From NCBI GenBank assembly GCA_965223045.1, contig CBDCVN010000013.1, positions 3,658,001-3,722,000 of the forward strand: a stretch of 64,000 bases of DNA, given 5' to 3'. How positions within the stretch are numbered: the first letter of the stretch is position 1; the number at the start of each line of letters is the position of its first letter. A model generated the notes under the pieces. The model saw nothing but the letters and a program-made list of their open reading frames with translations. It ran no database searches and had not been told where the DNA came from. Source of the stretch: CBDCVN01 sp965223045. GTDB taxonomy: Bacteria; Deinococcota; Deinococci; Deinococcales; Trueperaceae. The translations under genes were made by a program, and so were the position numbers. This document shows positions 1 through 7,691 of this stretch, piece by piece.

Positions 1-101
1 GCTAGCGCTTCTATATCTGCTTCAACTAAGTTGCATTCTGGAGGACTTAAATTTACGGCCTCTTCTAATATTTCATTGTGTGCTTTATAAATGTTTTTCA
101 T
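1..101 (-). CDS. Partial antitoxin-like small protein (addiction-module component type)
   Basis: The reverse strand opens with ATG at 99-101 and stays open to the window edge, giving 33 residues that begin MKNIYKAHNEILEEA and continue NLSPPECNLVEADIEAL. The 'LSP-E-x-x-L-V-E-x-x-I-x-x-L' pattern resembles the N-terminus of the short antitoxins annotated as putative addiction module components, which pair with RelE/ParE-type toxins. Only the start is in the window, so neither the partner toxin nor the full length can be seen. An AT-rich leader and IS remnants lie upstream (102-268). The family call is an inference from one short motif; it could be any small helical protein. Confidence 0.35.
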   Translation of the reverse strand, partial: MKNIYKAHNEILEEAVNLSPPECNLVEADIEAL

Positions 102-176
102 AGCCTTAATTTATTATTCACACTCGCACTTTTTTCGCACTTCCCCTTACTTAATATGCAACATTGCGCTGTAATA

Positions 177-200
177 CTACTTCATTTCTGAAATGATATA
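177..200. repeat. 24-bp repeat shared with 1772-1795 (IS end fragment)
   Basis: The 24 bases here recur exactly at 1772-1795, just upstream of the IS5-type transposase that reads leftward from 1741. The core is a small palindrome, CATTTCTGAAATG. At 1772-1795 it lies where the outer end of that IS is expected, so this copy is probably a stray end left by an earlier insertion or recombination. Confidence 0.5.
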
Positions 201-202
201 CT

Positions 203-958
203 TAGTTCAAATTTCAGCCAAAATGCTAGATCTTTCAAAGGAACACTAATTTCCAAACACCCTCTACAATGGATGAATTAGCAGAGAAGTTTGATATGTC
301 TCGTTCCAGTGCACACTATTGGGTACATAAGCTGCTGCCAATTCTCTCAGCAGCCTTGGCAAAATTAGGTATGTTGCCTAAGAGAGAGTTCAATACACCT
401 GAGGAGTTAAAAGAAGCGCTTGAAGAAGCAAGAAAAATACTGATTGATGCTACAGAAAGGAAACATAGACGCCCTAGTGAAGAAGAAAAGCAGGAGGAGC
501 TATATAGTGGAAAAAAGAAGGGTCACACGGTAAAAAACACAATAATAGCAACAGGAAGAAAGGTAATAATCTATGTAGGAAGGACATTTGCTGGGCGGAG
601 ACATGACTATGGGATGTTTAAGGAGGAGTTTCCACCTAAACAAGGCTGGCTGAAAGAGGAGGGAAAAAGAGCAAATCTAGACTCAGGTTATCAAGGTATA
701 AACAAGGATTATGGGATAGGAGCAGCGATACCAAAGAAAAAGCCAAGGAAGAGTAAAAAGAATCCTAATCCAGAGCTAACAGAAGCAGAGAAGGAGAGGA
801 ATAAAAGGCTGGGCAAAGCAAGGATATATGTAGAACATGCCATAGGAGGTATGAAACGCTTTAATATACTAGTGCATGCCTTTCGGAATCGCAAGACAGG
901 TTTTGCAGATAGCGTTATAGCTGTCTGTGGGGGGCTTTGGAATTTTTTGATTGTTTAA
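203..958 (+). pseudogene. IS5-superfamily transposase, DDE_Tnp_4 (HARBI1-like) type, 5' frame disrupted
   Basis: The open frame from ATG 269 gives 229 residues. It starts in the helix-turn-helix (MDELAEKFDMSRSSAHYW) and runs through the DDE domain: D in 'LIDATERKHRRP', D in 'NLDSGYQG' and E in 'YVEHAIGGMKRF'. This layout matches the IS5-superfamily DDE_4 transposases, whose full proteins are somewhat longer at the N-terminus. The same reading frame continues upstream to a TAG near 225, so the N-terminal part is either frameshifted or starts in another frame at the ATG near 223. Bases 203-268 recur in reverse at 12482-12551, a second remnant of this element. The C-terminus looks complete and stops at 956-958, directly against the next IS. 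Confidence 0.7.
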
Positions 959-964
959 ACTATT

Positions 965-1741
965 TATTTCCGAACAACTCTAAAGGCTTCACTTGTTGCT
1001 GCTAATACTTCATAATCTTTACTTAAGCGTCTATAGTTTCCTAACCATTAACCATGCAAATGTCCTCTCCACTACCCATCTTTGTGGGATAACTTGAAAA
1101 CCTTTTCCTTCTGGTTTCTTTGTTACTTCTAATATCCACCCACATATGTCCAGCACCCACTTCTCTAATCTCGCACTGACATAACCTTGATCTGCTTTTA
1201 TTACTTTCAATCTTGGCATAGTGCTTTTTATGGCCTTCAACATTTGCTCTAATCCTTTCTTATCTGACCTATTCGCTGTAGTTACAAGTACAACTATCAA
1301 TAATCCCATGGTATCAACCAATATATGACGTTTACGTCCATTAACCTTTTTTCCTCCATCGTACCCATTCTCTTCATGCACACTACCTTTGACCGATTGA
1401 CTATCGGCAATACCTACACTGCAATCAGCAAGTTTTCCTTCCTGCTCACGGAGTTTTCTGCGTAAATGTTTGTTTAAAGCCTTCCACAAACCTGATTTAC
1501 ACCATTTATCAAAGTGATAACGCACACTTTGATAGGCAGGAAAATCATGTGGAAGATCACGCCAAGTACAACCATTGCGCAGAAGGTAACGTATAGCATT
1601 TACGATTTCACGGAGATCAAGGCTCATGGGACGTCCCCGCTTAGTACTTTTGGTCAAAACTTTAAGTAGAAAGGCTTCAATTATAAGCCACTGTACATCA
1701 GTAACGTCAGTAGAGTATGCTTGTCTATGATTTGTTTTCAT
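965..1741 (-). pseudogene. IS5-family transposase with a 7-bp duplication frameshift
   Basis: A complete IS5-family transposase can be read: N-terminal DUF4096-like region ('MSLDLREIVNAIRYLLRNG', 'TWRDLP'), D in 'GIADSQSVKG', D in 'VIKADQGY' and E in 'RWVVERTFAW'. The frame as written ends at 1031 after 'FAWLMVRKL'. The normal C-terminus continues in another phase: 'WLGNYRRLSKDYEVLAATSEAF', stopping at 965. The cause is visible. TAACCAT occurs twice in tandem at 1042-1055, and removing one copy restores the frame through 'FAWLGNYRRLS'. The gene is therefore inactivated by a 7-bp tandem duplication unless frameshifting rescues it. The element probably runs from about 959 to 1795. Confidence 0.8.
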
Positions 1742-1795
1742 AGTAGCTATACTGACATTTATTGGGTATAGCTACTTCATTTCTGAAATGATATA

Positions 1796-2187
1796 TAGCA
1801 TTTTCCTTTTTAACCCGACCCAAGTATCGGCAAAACGCCCAATTTGAGTAAATTTGGAAAAACTTGAGTAGTTTTCTTCTATACTAAAAGTATCTTTGTA
1901 GTTGTACTATAAAGTGTTTATTAGTATTCTTACCAATTTACCCAAAATGCAAATATTCTCATTTTAATTACCCTAAGAGCGCTCTTGGATTCGTAGTAAG
2001 AGTCAGTATTGCACAAAAGCAGACTTGATTTTACACTGTGTTGTAAACAACTAGAAACACCGTCTAGTGTTGACGTTAAATTAGAATTTTTTCTAATAAA
2101 AACACCCTTTCTAGAAACATTATCTTTTTCTAGTTGTTCTAGTCAATGAATCCACAAAACCATTTCTTATTGTCCTAGTAAGTTAAT
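1796..2187. other. Gene-free spacer between IS remnants
   Basis: No convincing gene is seen. The stretch at 1796-1815 (tagcattttcctttttaac and on) nearly matches 15737-15760, where a fragment of an IS1634 transposase begins, so the left part is probably IS-derived. The rest holds several CTAG-containing repeats (TCTAGAAACA, TTCTAGTTGTTCTAGTC). They may be the 5' untranslated and terminal region of the IS630 whose N-terminal coding half begins at 2188. Confidence 0.5.
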
Positions 2188-2510
2188 ATGAGTTATCCTC
2201 TTTCCATGGCAAGTTACTCCTTAGGTTTGCGACAACGCGTTGTTCAATCTTACCTAGATGGCGAAGGTTCTCAATATGAGCTGGCTAAAAGGTTTTTAGT
2301 CAGCCCTACTACAGTTAAAGCCTATCTAAGACTTTATCGAGAAACAGGCGGATTATTGCCTAGGGAACACAATAGGGGTCGTAAACCTGCTGTAAACACA
2401 AAACAACTTTCACTAATAAAAAAATTGTTAGAAAAGCAATCAGACATGACCTTGGCTGAACTCTGCACAGCTTTTGAGCAAAAGACTGGCGTTAAAGTCA
2501 GTAGCACTAG
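2188..2510 (+). pseudogene. IS630-family transposase, N-terminal half
   Basis: The frame starts at ATG 2188 (an alternative ATG lies at 2206, 'MASYSLGLRQRVV'). It encodes the winged helix-turn-helix pair typical of IS630/Tc1 transposases: 'SYLDGEGSQYELAKRF', 'SPTTVKAYLRLYRE', then 'GRKPAVNTKQLSLIKKLL'. It breaks at CTAG 2507-2510, where a MITE begins. The sequence up to the break (…'VSSTS') joins perfectly with 'MYRAIEKINWTYKK' on the minus strand at 16594, where the DDE half of an IS630 starts. The two halves are therefore one element now split about 14 kb apart and inverted. The residues after 2510 in this frame come from the MITE and are not native. Confidence 0.8.
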
Positions 2511-2764
2511 GGCGTGTGGACACCTAGAGTGTGAAATCGAAAACGCTACTCTTAAATACCTTGGATAATCCTTATGCTGACGCATAAGCTCCTCTGCAAT
2601 CTGGTAAAGATTATGTGGTTAACAACTAAAGCTTCTCGCAAATATAGGCTATCCTGCAATTTTTTTTGGAATTCACATTTTCTAACAAATAGCTGTCCTG
2701 AGACTGGCTAGTTTGGTTTTGATATCCAATGCGTGCAATTTCTGATTTGTCATATCCACATGCC
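2511..2764. mobile_element. MITE copy 1 (254 bp, IS5-like ends, CTAG target)
   Basis: This 254-bp non-coding unit has terminal inverted repeats GGCGTGTGGACA (left) and, read inward from the right, GGCATGTGGATA. CTAG flanks it on both sides (2507-2510, 2765-2768). The same unit occurs complete and inverted at 16875-17128 and truncated at 11885-12125. Its ends resemble those of the IS5-type element nearby (GGCATGTTGATA / GGCGTGTTGACA), so that transposase probably mobilises it in trans. Here it separates two unrelated broken transposases, IS630 on the left and IS1634 on the right. That suggests recombination between MITE or IS copies rather than a simple insertion. Confidence 0.8.
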
Positions 2765-2768
2765 CTAG

Positions 2769-2885
2769 AGTTTGTCCTGTTATCCTTCCGAATTGTTTGT
2801 GTTTTATTTTTCCATCTTCACGATAGCTGCTACGTATTACTCCTACTGGCTTATCTGTATTCGCATACTGGATCTCTAGGTGCAT
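2769..2885 (-). pseudogene. IS1634-family transposase, N-terminal fragment
   Basis: Reading leftward from ATG 2883-2885, the frame gives MHLEIQYANTDKPVG, then 'SYREDGKIKHKQFG' and 'ITGQTL'. This is the start typical of IS1634-family transposases ('SYRExGKVKHRxLGNL'). It stops abruptly at the MITE's CTAG (2765-2768). The middle and C-terminal parts of an IS1634 transposase are at 12627-15754, but about 60-80 residues between the two are missing from the window. A 6-residue upstream extension from 2903 is possible. Confidence 0.65.
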
Positions 2886-2903
2886 ATTGTTTGTAGTAGC
2901 CAC

Positions 2904-3092
2904 TATGGCTACACTATAAAAATATATCCCTATTTTGTCAATGATATGCTGTGGCTACTTGAAAAAAGCAGAAAAGTGGTGATACTGGCTTTGGTAACAG
3001 TGTTTTTGAAAGTGAAAATGGCGTTTTTTCGATACAACTTGCGAGCTAACTCTAAACCACTATTCTGCAAATCAACTCTAAAGGTAAAGTTC
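2904..3092. other. AT-rich spacer, no gene seen
   Basis: This begins with the likely 5' end of the IS1634 element (GTAGCCACTATGGCTAC, a short inverted repeat). I see no gene with a credible ribosome site or a recognisable product. Open frames exist on both strands but have no family features. Confidence 0.4.
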
Positions 3093-3218
3093 TTAAGTGC
3101 GTTCCCAGCTAGCAATAGTTCCCTCTATAACAGTGAATAGTGGGTTTGTATCTGGCATAGCAATTGACTCAACTTCCTTTAAGTTTTCAGGCGAACGTCT
3201 TTCTAGTTTCCCCACCAT
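3093..3218 (-). CDS. Small hypothetical protein (41 aa), resident remnant
   Basis: ATG at 3216-3218 opens 41 residues (MVGKLERRSPENL…, ending 'IEGTIASWERT') to a stop at 3093-3095. I recognise no family. The surrounding 3.09-3.46 kb carries two CTCGAG palindromes (3309, 3383), the mark of native DNA in this window, so this is likely a remnant of resident sequence trapped between ISs. Coding status is uncertain. Confidence 0.25.
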   Translation of the reverse strand: MVGKLERRSPENLKEVESIAMPDTNPLFTVIEGTIASWERT

Positions 3219-3242
3219 TTAGGAGTTTGTTCATCAATAAGT

Positions 3243-3413
3243 TTATTTTGGTTGCTTTGCTCTATCTCCATCAAAAACAACTTTCACATGCCAAAACGAC
3301 AGCTCCTGCTCGAGTATATAAATTAAGCTAATTGCATAAGTACTAATGTAGTTGTGAATAGTTTGCCCTGAAAGGTTTAGCTCTCGAGCAATACTGACTG
3401 TCACTTTACGCAA
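3243..3413 (-). pseudogene. Remnant with helix-turn-helix-like segment
   Basis: An open stretch of 56 residues from TTG 3411-3413 to stop 3243-3245 reads 'LRKVTVSIARELNLSGQTIH' then 'NYISTYAISLIYILEQELSF'. The segment 'SIARELNLSGQTIHNYI' looks like the two helices of a helix-turn-helix. It has no ATG, ends early, and lies directly beside the left end of the IS1 element, so it is probably the leftover of a regulatory or recombinase gene. No family can be named. Confidence 0.25.
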
Positions 3414-3551
3414 TAATATGGTACTATTTCTTACTCAACAGTTAAAGTGATAATATAAAGTAAAGGGTAGTCCTATACATGTAATGATGAGTTATAGTGA
3501 TGAACAAAATACCAAATGGCTCCAATGTGATTAGTCAATTTCTTTGAAAAA

Positions 3552-4563
3552 CTGGAATTACGCAGGGGGAGAAATAAAGTAAAATAGGGCTCAATCAGAA
3601 CCAAGGAGCCCTAAGATGAGTCTAACACAAAGAATAGTTAAAGCACTAGAAGCCCTGTTAAAAGCAGTTGAAGCAAATGCTTCTTCAGCTATGGCAGATG
3701 GAATGGAGTGTTCACACGACACTATCTATAGAGCGTTGTTAGTAGACTCAATTCTAGCAAAGGTAAGTGAGATAGCTATAGGTTTAAAAATGCTGGTAGG
3801 TGAGCTTGAAGGAGGCTACTTGGTTCTTGATGATACAGTAATAGCAAGATCAGGAAGAGGTAAAATGTGGTTACCGAAATTACGAGATGGCAATGGACAC
3901 TATTGCTATGGTTTCGGAATAGTTCTGCTGATCTGGACAGATGGTAAAGTTCGAATACCCTTAAAGATAAAACTTTACTTTGGAGAGGTAAGCAAGCAAG
4001 AACTAGCATTGGAGTTATTAGCATGGGCAAAAGAAAAAGGGCTAAAACCTGATTATGTACTATTTGACTCATGGTACGGTTCAAAGAAGATTCTGAAACA
4101 GATACATGCCTACAGTTGGTCGTTTGTGACACGACTAAAGAAGAACAGAGTTCTGCGAGGAAAGCAGTTGAAAAGGCACAGAGGACCCTACTGGACAAAA
4201 GTAGGGAAGCTAAGAGGAATGGACTTTGAAGTGAAGATCGTGAGAAGAGGTAATAAATACTATGTAACAAATGATCTAGAGCTAGAAGACAAAGAGATCA
4301 TAAGCCATTATAAGGTGAGGCAAGCGATAGAAGAAGTAATAAGAGGGTTAAAGCAAGAGCTAGGATGGCAAGGATTCAGATATAGAACAGAACAAACAAT
4401 AGGAGGGCATTTAGGGTTAGGAGTAATAGCTTATGGCCTTATAGAAGTAGCTCGTAGAGAGAACAAGCAGTCATTTTATAGGTACCGTAGGGGACTCATC
4501 TCTGGTCGTATTGACCCACCTCTTGACCTTTTGGACTTGCTCCCTCAAGCTGCGTAATTCCAG
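3552..4563 (+). mobile_element. IS4/IS701-type element (1012 bp) inside IS1
   Basis: Perfect 14-bp terminal inverted repeats CTGGAATTACGCAG / CTGCGTAATTCCAG bound the unit, which carries one transposase gene. After removing the IS3 inserted next to its right end, AAAAA is present on both sides, consistent with a 5-bp target duplication in the IS1 transposase gene. The IS looks intact. Confidence 0.8.
3616..4557 (+). CDS. IS4/IS701-superfamily transposase
   Basis: The 313-residue protein starts at ATG 3616, preceded by a good ribosome site (AAGGAGCCCTAAG). Its DDE core is visible: D in 'LVLDDTVIARSGRGKMW' (about residue 73), D in 'YVLFDSWYGSKK' (about 153) and E in 'VRQAIEEVIRGLKQELGW' (about 250). 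This arrangement fits the IS4 superfamily, with IS701-like spacing. The gene fills the 1012-bp element, stopping six bases before its right end, and is uninterrupted, so it may still be active. The exact IS subgroup is not certain from reading alone. Confidence 0.75.
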   Translation: MSLTQRIVKALEALLKAVEANASSAMADGMECSHDTIYRALLVDSILAKVSEIAIGLKMLVGELEGGYLVLDDTVIARSGRGKMWLPKLRDGNGHYCYGFGIVLLIWTDGKVRIPLKIKLYFGEVSKQELALELLAWAKEKGLKPDYVLFDSWYGSKKILKQIHAYSWSFVTRLKKNRVLRGKQLKRHRGPYWTKVGKLRGMDFEVKIVRRGNKYYVTNDLELEDKEIISHYKVRQAIEEVIRGLKQELGWQGFRYRTEQTIGGHLGLGVIAYGLIEVARRENKQSFYRYRRGLISGRIDPPLDLLDLLPQAA

Positions 4564-4654
4564 AAAATGAGCTTACCCCCAAAAACTGGACAGAAAACCC
4601 CGGCGAAATTAAGGTCCATAGAAGATGTAAAATATCTAGAATATGGAGATATAA

Positions 4655-4948
4655 ATGAGCCAGACAAAAGGAATAAGAAAAACATATAAGAAAGAATTCA
4701 AAGCTAAAGTTGCAGCAGCAGCCATAGTTGGAGAGAAGAATCTTGCAGAATTAGCAAATCAATATGGTGTACACACCACTCAAATTAAAGAATGGAAAAA
4801 AGCTGGATCAGAAGCATTGCATGAAAGGTTTTCATTACTAAGAGGTAGAAAAGCCAGACTACAAGAACGTAGAGAGGCTGCACTGTACGAACAGATTGGC
4901 AAATTGAAAATGGAACTAGATTTTTTGTCCAAAGGGCTCAAAAACTGA
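4655..4948 (+). CDS. IS3-family OrfA (helix-turn-helix component)
   Basis: A 97-residue protein with the HTH typical of IS3 OrfA: 'YKKEFKAKVAAAAIVGEKNL', 'ELANQYGVHTTQIKEWKKAG'. A C-terminal leucine-zipper-like helix follows ('LYEQIGKLKMELDFLSKGLKN'). OrfB follows in the -1 phase; the -1 frame is open across the junction (QKLSQEER before OrfB's ATG), as in IS3 elements that make a fused OrfAB by ribosomal frameshifting. Compared with the copy at 43592, it differs at many mostly silent positions between about 4683 and 4830. Confidence 0.85.
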   Translation: MSQTKGIRKTYKKEFKAKVAAAAIVGEKNLAELANQYGVHTTQIKEWKKAGSEALHERFSLLRGRKARLQERREAALYEQIGKLKMELDFLSKGLKN

Positions 4949-6347
4949 GTCAAGAGGAACGTATGTTGATAGTCGATCCAAGGCACCCTCAATTGAGCAT
5001 TACTAAGCAATGTGAGTTACTGAGACTGAATCGTAGTAGTTATTACTATCGACCTACAGGAATTAGTGACCTCAATGAAAAGTTGATGCAAAGGATAGAT
5101 GAGTTGTATACAGATCATCCTTTTCTAGGTTATCGCAAGATAACAGCAATGCTAAATAGAGAAAGCTATAAGGTCAATCATAAAAGAGTATATCGTTTGA
5201 TGTGTCTGATGGGTTTGCAAGCTATATATGCCAAACCCAAACTAAGTAAACCAAAGGAAGGACATAAAATTTACCCATACCTTCTGAAAAACAAAATCAT
5301 AAACAAACCAAATCAGGTATGGGCTAGTGATATTACGTATATACGTTTGCAAGGAGGATATTGCTATCTGGTAGTAGTAATGGATTGGTATAGCCGTTAT
5401 GTTGTTTCATGGGAAGTTTCGAATAGCATGAAAGCAGAGTTTTGTATAGAAGCATTAGAAGAGGCGTTGGAAGGAGAGAAGCCAGAGATATTCAATACAG
5501 ATCAAGGTAGTCAGTACACAAGTCATGAGTTTACGGATATATTGAAGGCAAACGAAATAGCAATCAGCATGGACGGAAGAGGGTGCTACATGGATAATAT
5601 ATTTACAGAAAGGTTGTGGAGAACGGTAAAGTATGAAGAAGTATATCTAAAGGAATACAAAAATATAGAGCAAGGAAGGGAAGAAATAGGAAAGTACTTA
5701 CAATTTTATAACAGTGAACGTCCGCATCAATCATTGCAGTACAAAACGCCTGAATGTTAAAGCTCACTAAGTCGTGACCCCCTAAAGTCTCATAAAGTCG
5801 TGACTATTTTTAGACTCCAAGTAGGTAAAAAAGCTGCATGATATGGATTATGTCAGATTACACCTCCTTAGAAGAAAGAGTAGAAATGCTACAACGAGCT
5901 GACAATGGAGAACCAATAAGCAAAATTGCTCTTGAATTAGGGTGGCATCCATCTACAGTCAAAAAATGGGTAAGAAGAGGTCGTGAACAAGGTCGTCAAG
6001 GTTTGGAAAGGAAGATGGGACGTCCTCAAAAAGGAGCTCTAAGCAGTTATCCTGCACGTATGGTAGGAGAATTACGTCAAATACGATTACAACATCCTCG
6101 TTGGGGTGCTGATACGTTGCGTATAGAGCTAGGTCGTATGCCCCAGTGGGCAGGTAAATTGTTGCCTAGTCGGTCAAGTATTAATCGCTTCTTACAAGAA
6201 GAGCAATTGGTCCAAAACTATGAACGTCATGTAGCATTACCATCCACTAAGCACACACGCTTAACCCATGCCCATGAATGTTGGCAAGTAGATGCAATGG
6301 GACATGAGCTTGTTCCAAGTGTAGGAGTAGTTAGCCTAGTTGATGTA

Positions 6348-7691
6348 TAGTTACCCAGAAAAATCTTTTCCTTTTATCCATAGAGTGAAATAAGGTAGGA
6401 AAAATCACTAAGAATAATTGCTTCTTAGGCAATAGAACACCTACTACCCAGTGTAATCTTCTTTTGTAAACCAACTAAAACTTATACAAAACTTGCTTAT
6501 TTTCCCCGCTTAACACTATCTCAAATCATTAATTCCTTTGGTACTGGTGTTTTATAAAACTCAAATGCCTCCCTCAATCTTTTTATCTCTTTTTTCATTA
6601 CTCCCTTTATTTCCTCTACCCTCATTGGTATTCCCTCCATCATTACCTCCAAATGCTTCCTTAAATCTGCTTGTGTTTCCCAGCATTTATTATGTATGTA
6701 CTCCTTCTTTAAATACTTCCATAGCCTTTCTATTGGGTTGAAATCTGGTGAGTATCCCGGTAGAAATTCTAACCTCAACCATTTTGAATTCTCTTTTACC
6801 CACTCTTGCAACCACTTCGCCCTGTGAAATGGTGCATTGTCACATATAAGCATTATCTTTGCTTCCCTCATCTCCCTTTTCATGTGGCAGATAAACCTTC
6901 TAAACCTCTGAGCATTTACCTTGAACTTTGTTAGCACTCCATGGAATTCTCCTGTCCCTAACTCTAATGCCCCTATCAAATTTACTCTCCCATGTCTTCC
7001 ATAGTTCTTGATCTCTACTTTTTCTCCTCTTAGCCCCCATGTGCTCGCTAGTGTTCCCTGCGTTTGGAACCCTACTTCATCTTGATAAAATATCCTCCAT
7101 CCTGCCTTTATCTTCTCCTCGTACAGCTTTGGTAGTGTTTCTTGTATCCACTTTCGCCTCTTCTCTTCATTCTTCCTATACAGCAAATGTATTGCTTTAT
7201 GGAAACTTAATCCCAGTTTCCTTAAAAGCTCTGGTAAATACTTTACTGACAAACATACCCCAAAAAGGCTTTCTATGAGAGTAAAGACCCTTCTGGCAAC
7301 CCAAACTTGCTGGTTAAACTCTGTAATGATTTTCTTGATTAGCTCTAGTTGCTCTTTAGAAAGTTTAGGCGGCCTACCAGTTCTTTGTTCATCTTCTAAG
7401 TTAAGCGATTTTTCAAACTTCTTTCGCCAGTTTTTTACTGTTTTTACTGAGACACCGAACATTTCTGCTACAAGCTTAATATCTTTGCCGGAATACAGAG
7501 CTATAAGGGCTTGAGTCCGTAGTAAAGCGTTTGCATCATTTCCCTTTTTATAGCGACGGCGTAGTCTTTGTAGTTCTTCTAGTTTTTGTTTGCTATCATT
7601 ATTTGCCATGATTAGTCTCCTTTGGGTTATTATTGGAATTATCATGGCATTATTTTTCCTGTTTTAGGGAAAGAATTTATCTGGACATCTA
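6348..7691 (-). mobile_element. IS630-family element (1344 bp) inside IS481, copy A
   Basis: The termini TAGTTACCCAGAAAAATC and, inverted, TAGATGTCCAGATAAATT match at most positions. The TA dinucleotide is duplicated at 6346-6347 and 7692-7693, as expected for IS630/Tc1. The element carries one intact leftward transposase gene. Confidence 0.9.
6521..7609 (-). CDS. IS630-family transposase (copy A)
   Basis: The start chosen is ATG 7607-7609 (MANNDSKQKLEELQ), because AAAGGAG lies just upstream; a longer frame reaches 7645 without a ribosome site. The 362 residues include the winged HTH ('IKLVAEMFGVSVKTVKNWR', 'GRPPKLSKEQLELIKKII') and the DDE_3 core: D in 'RIFYQDEVGFQTQG', D in 'IMLICDNAPFHRAKW' and E in 'GYSPDFNPIERLWKYLKKE'. 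It is full length with all three acidic residues, so it is probably active. An identical protein is encoded at 35749-36837. Confidence 0.9.
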   Translation of the reverse strand: MANNDSKQKLEELQRLRRRYKKGNDANALLRTQALIALYSGKDIKLVAEMFGVSVKTVKNWRKKFEKSLNLEDEQRTGRPPKLSKEQLELIKKIITEFNQQVWVARRVFTLIESLFGVCLSVKYLPELLRKLGLSFHKAIHLLYRKNEEKRRKWIQETLPKLYEEKIKAGWRIFYQDEVGFQTQGTLASTWGLRGEKVEIKNYGRHGRVNLIGALELGTGEFHGVLTKFKVNAQRFRRFICHMKREMREAKIMLICDNAPFHRAKWLQEWVKENSKWLRLEFLPGYSPDFNPIERLWKYLKKEYIHNKCWETQADLRKHLEVMMEGIPMRVEEIKGVMKKEIKRLREAFEFYKTPVPKELMI

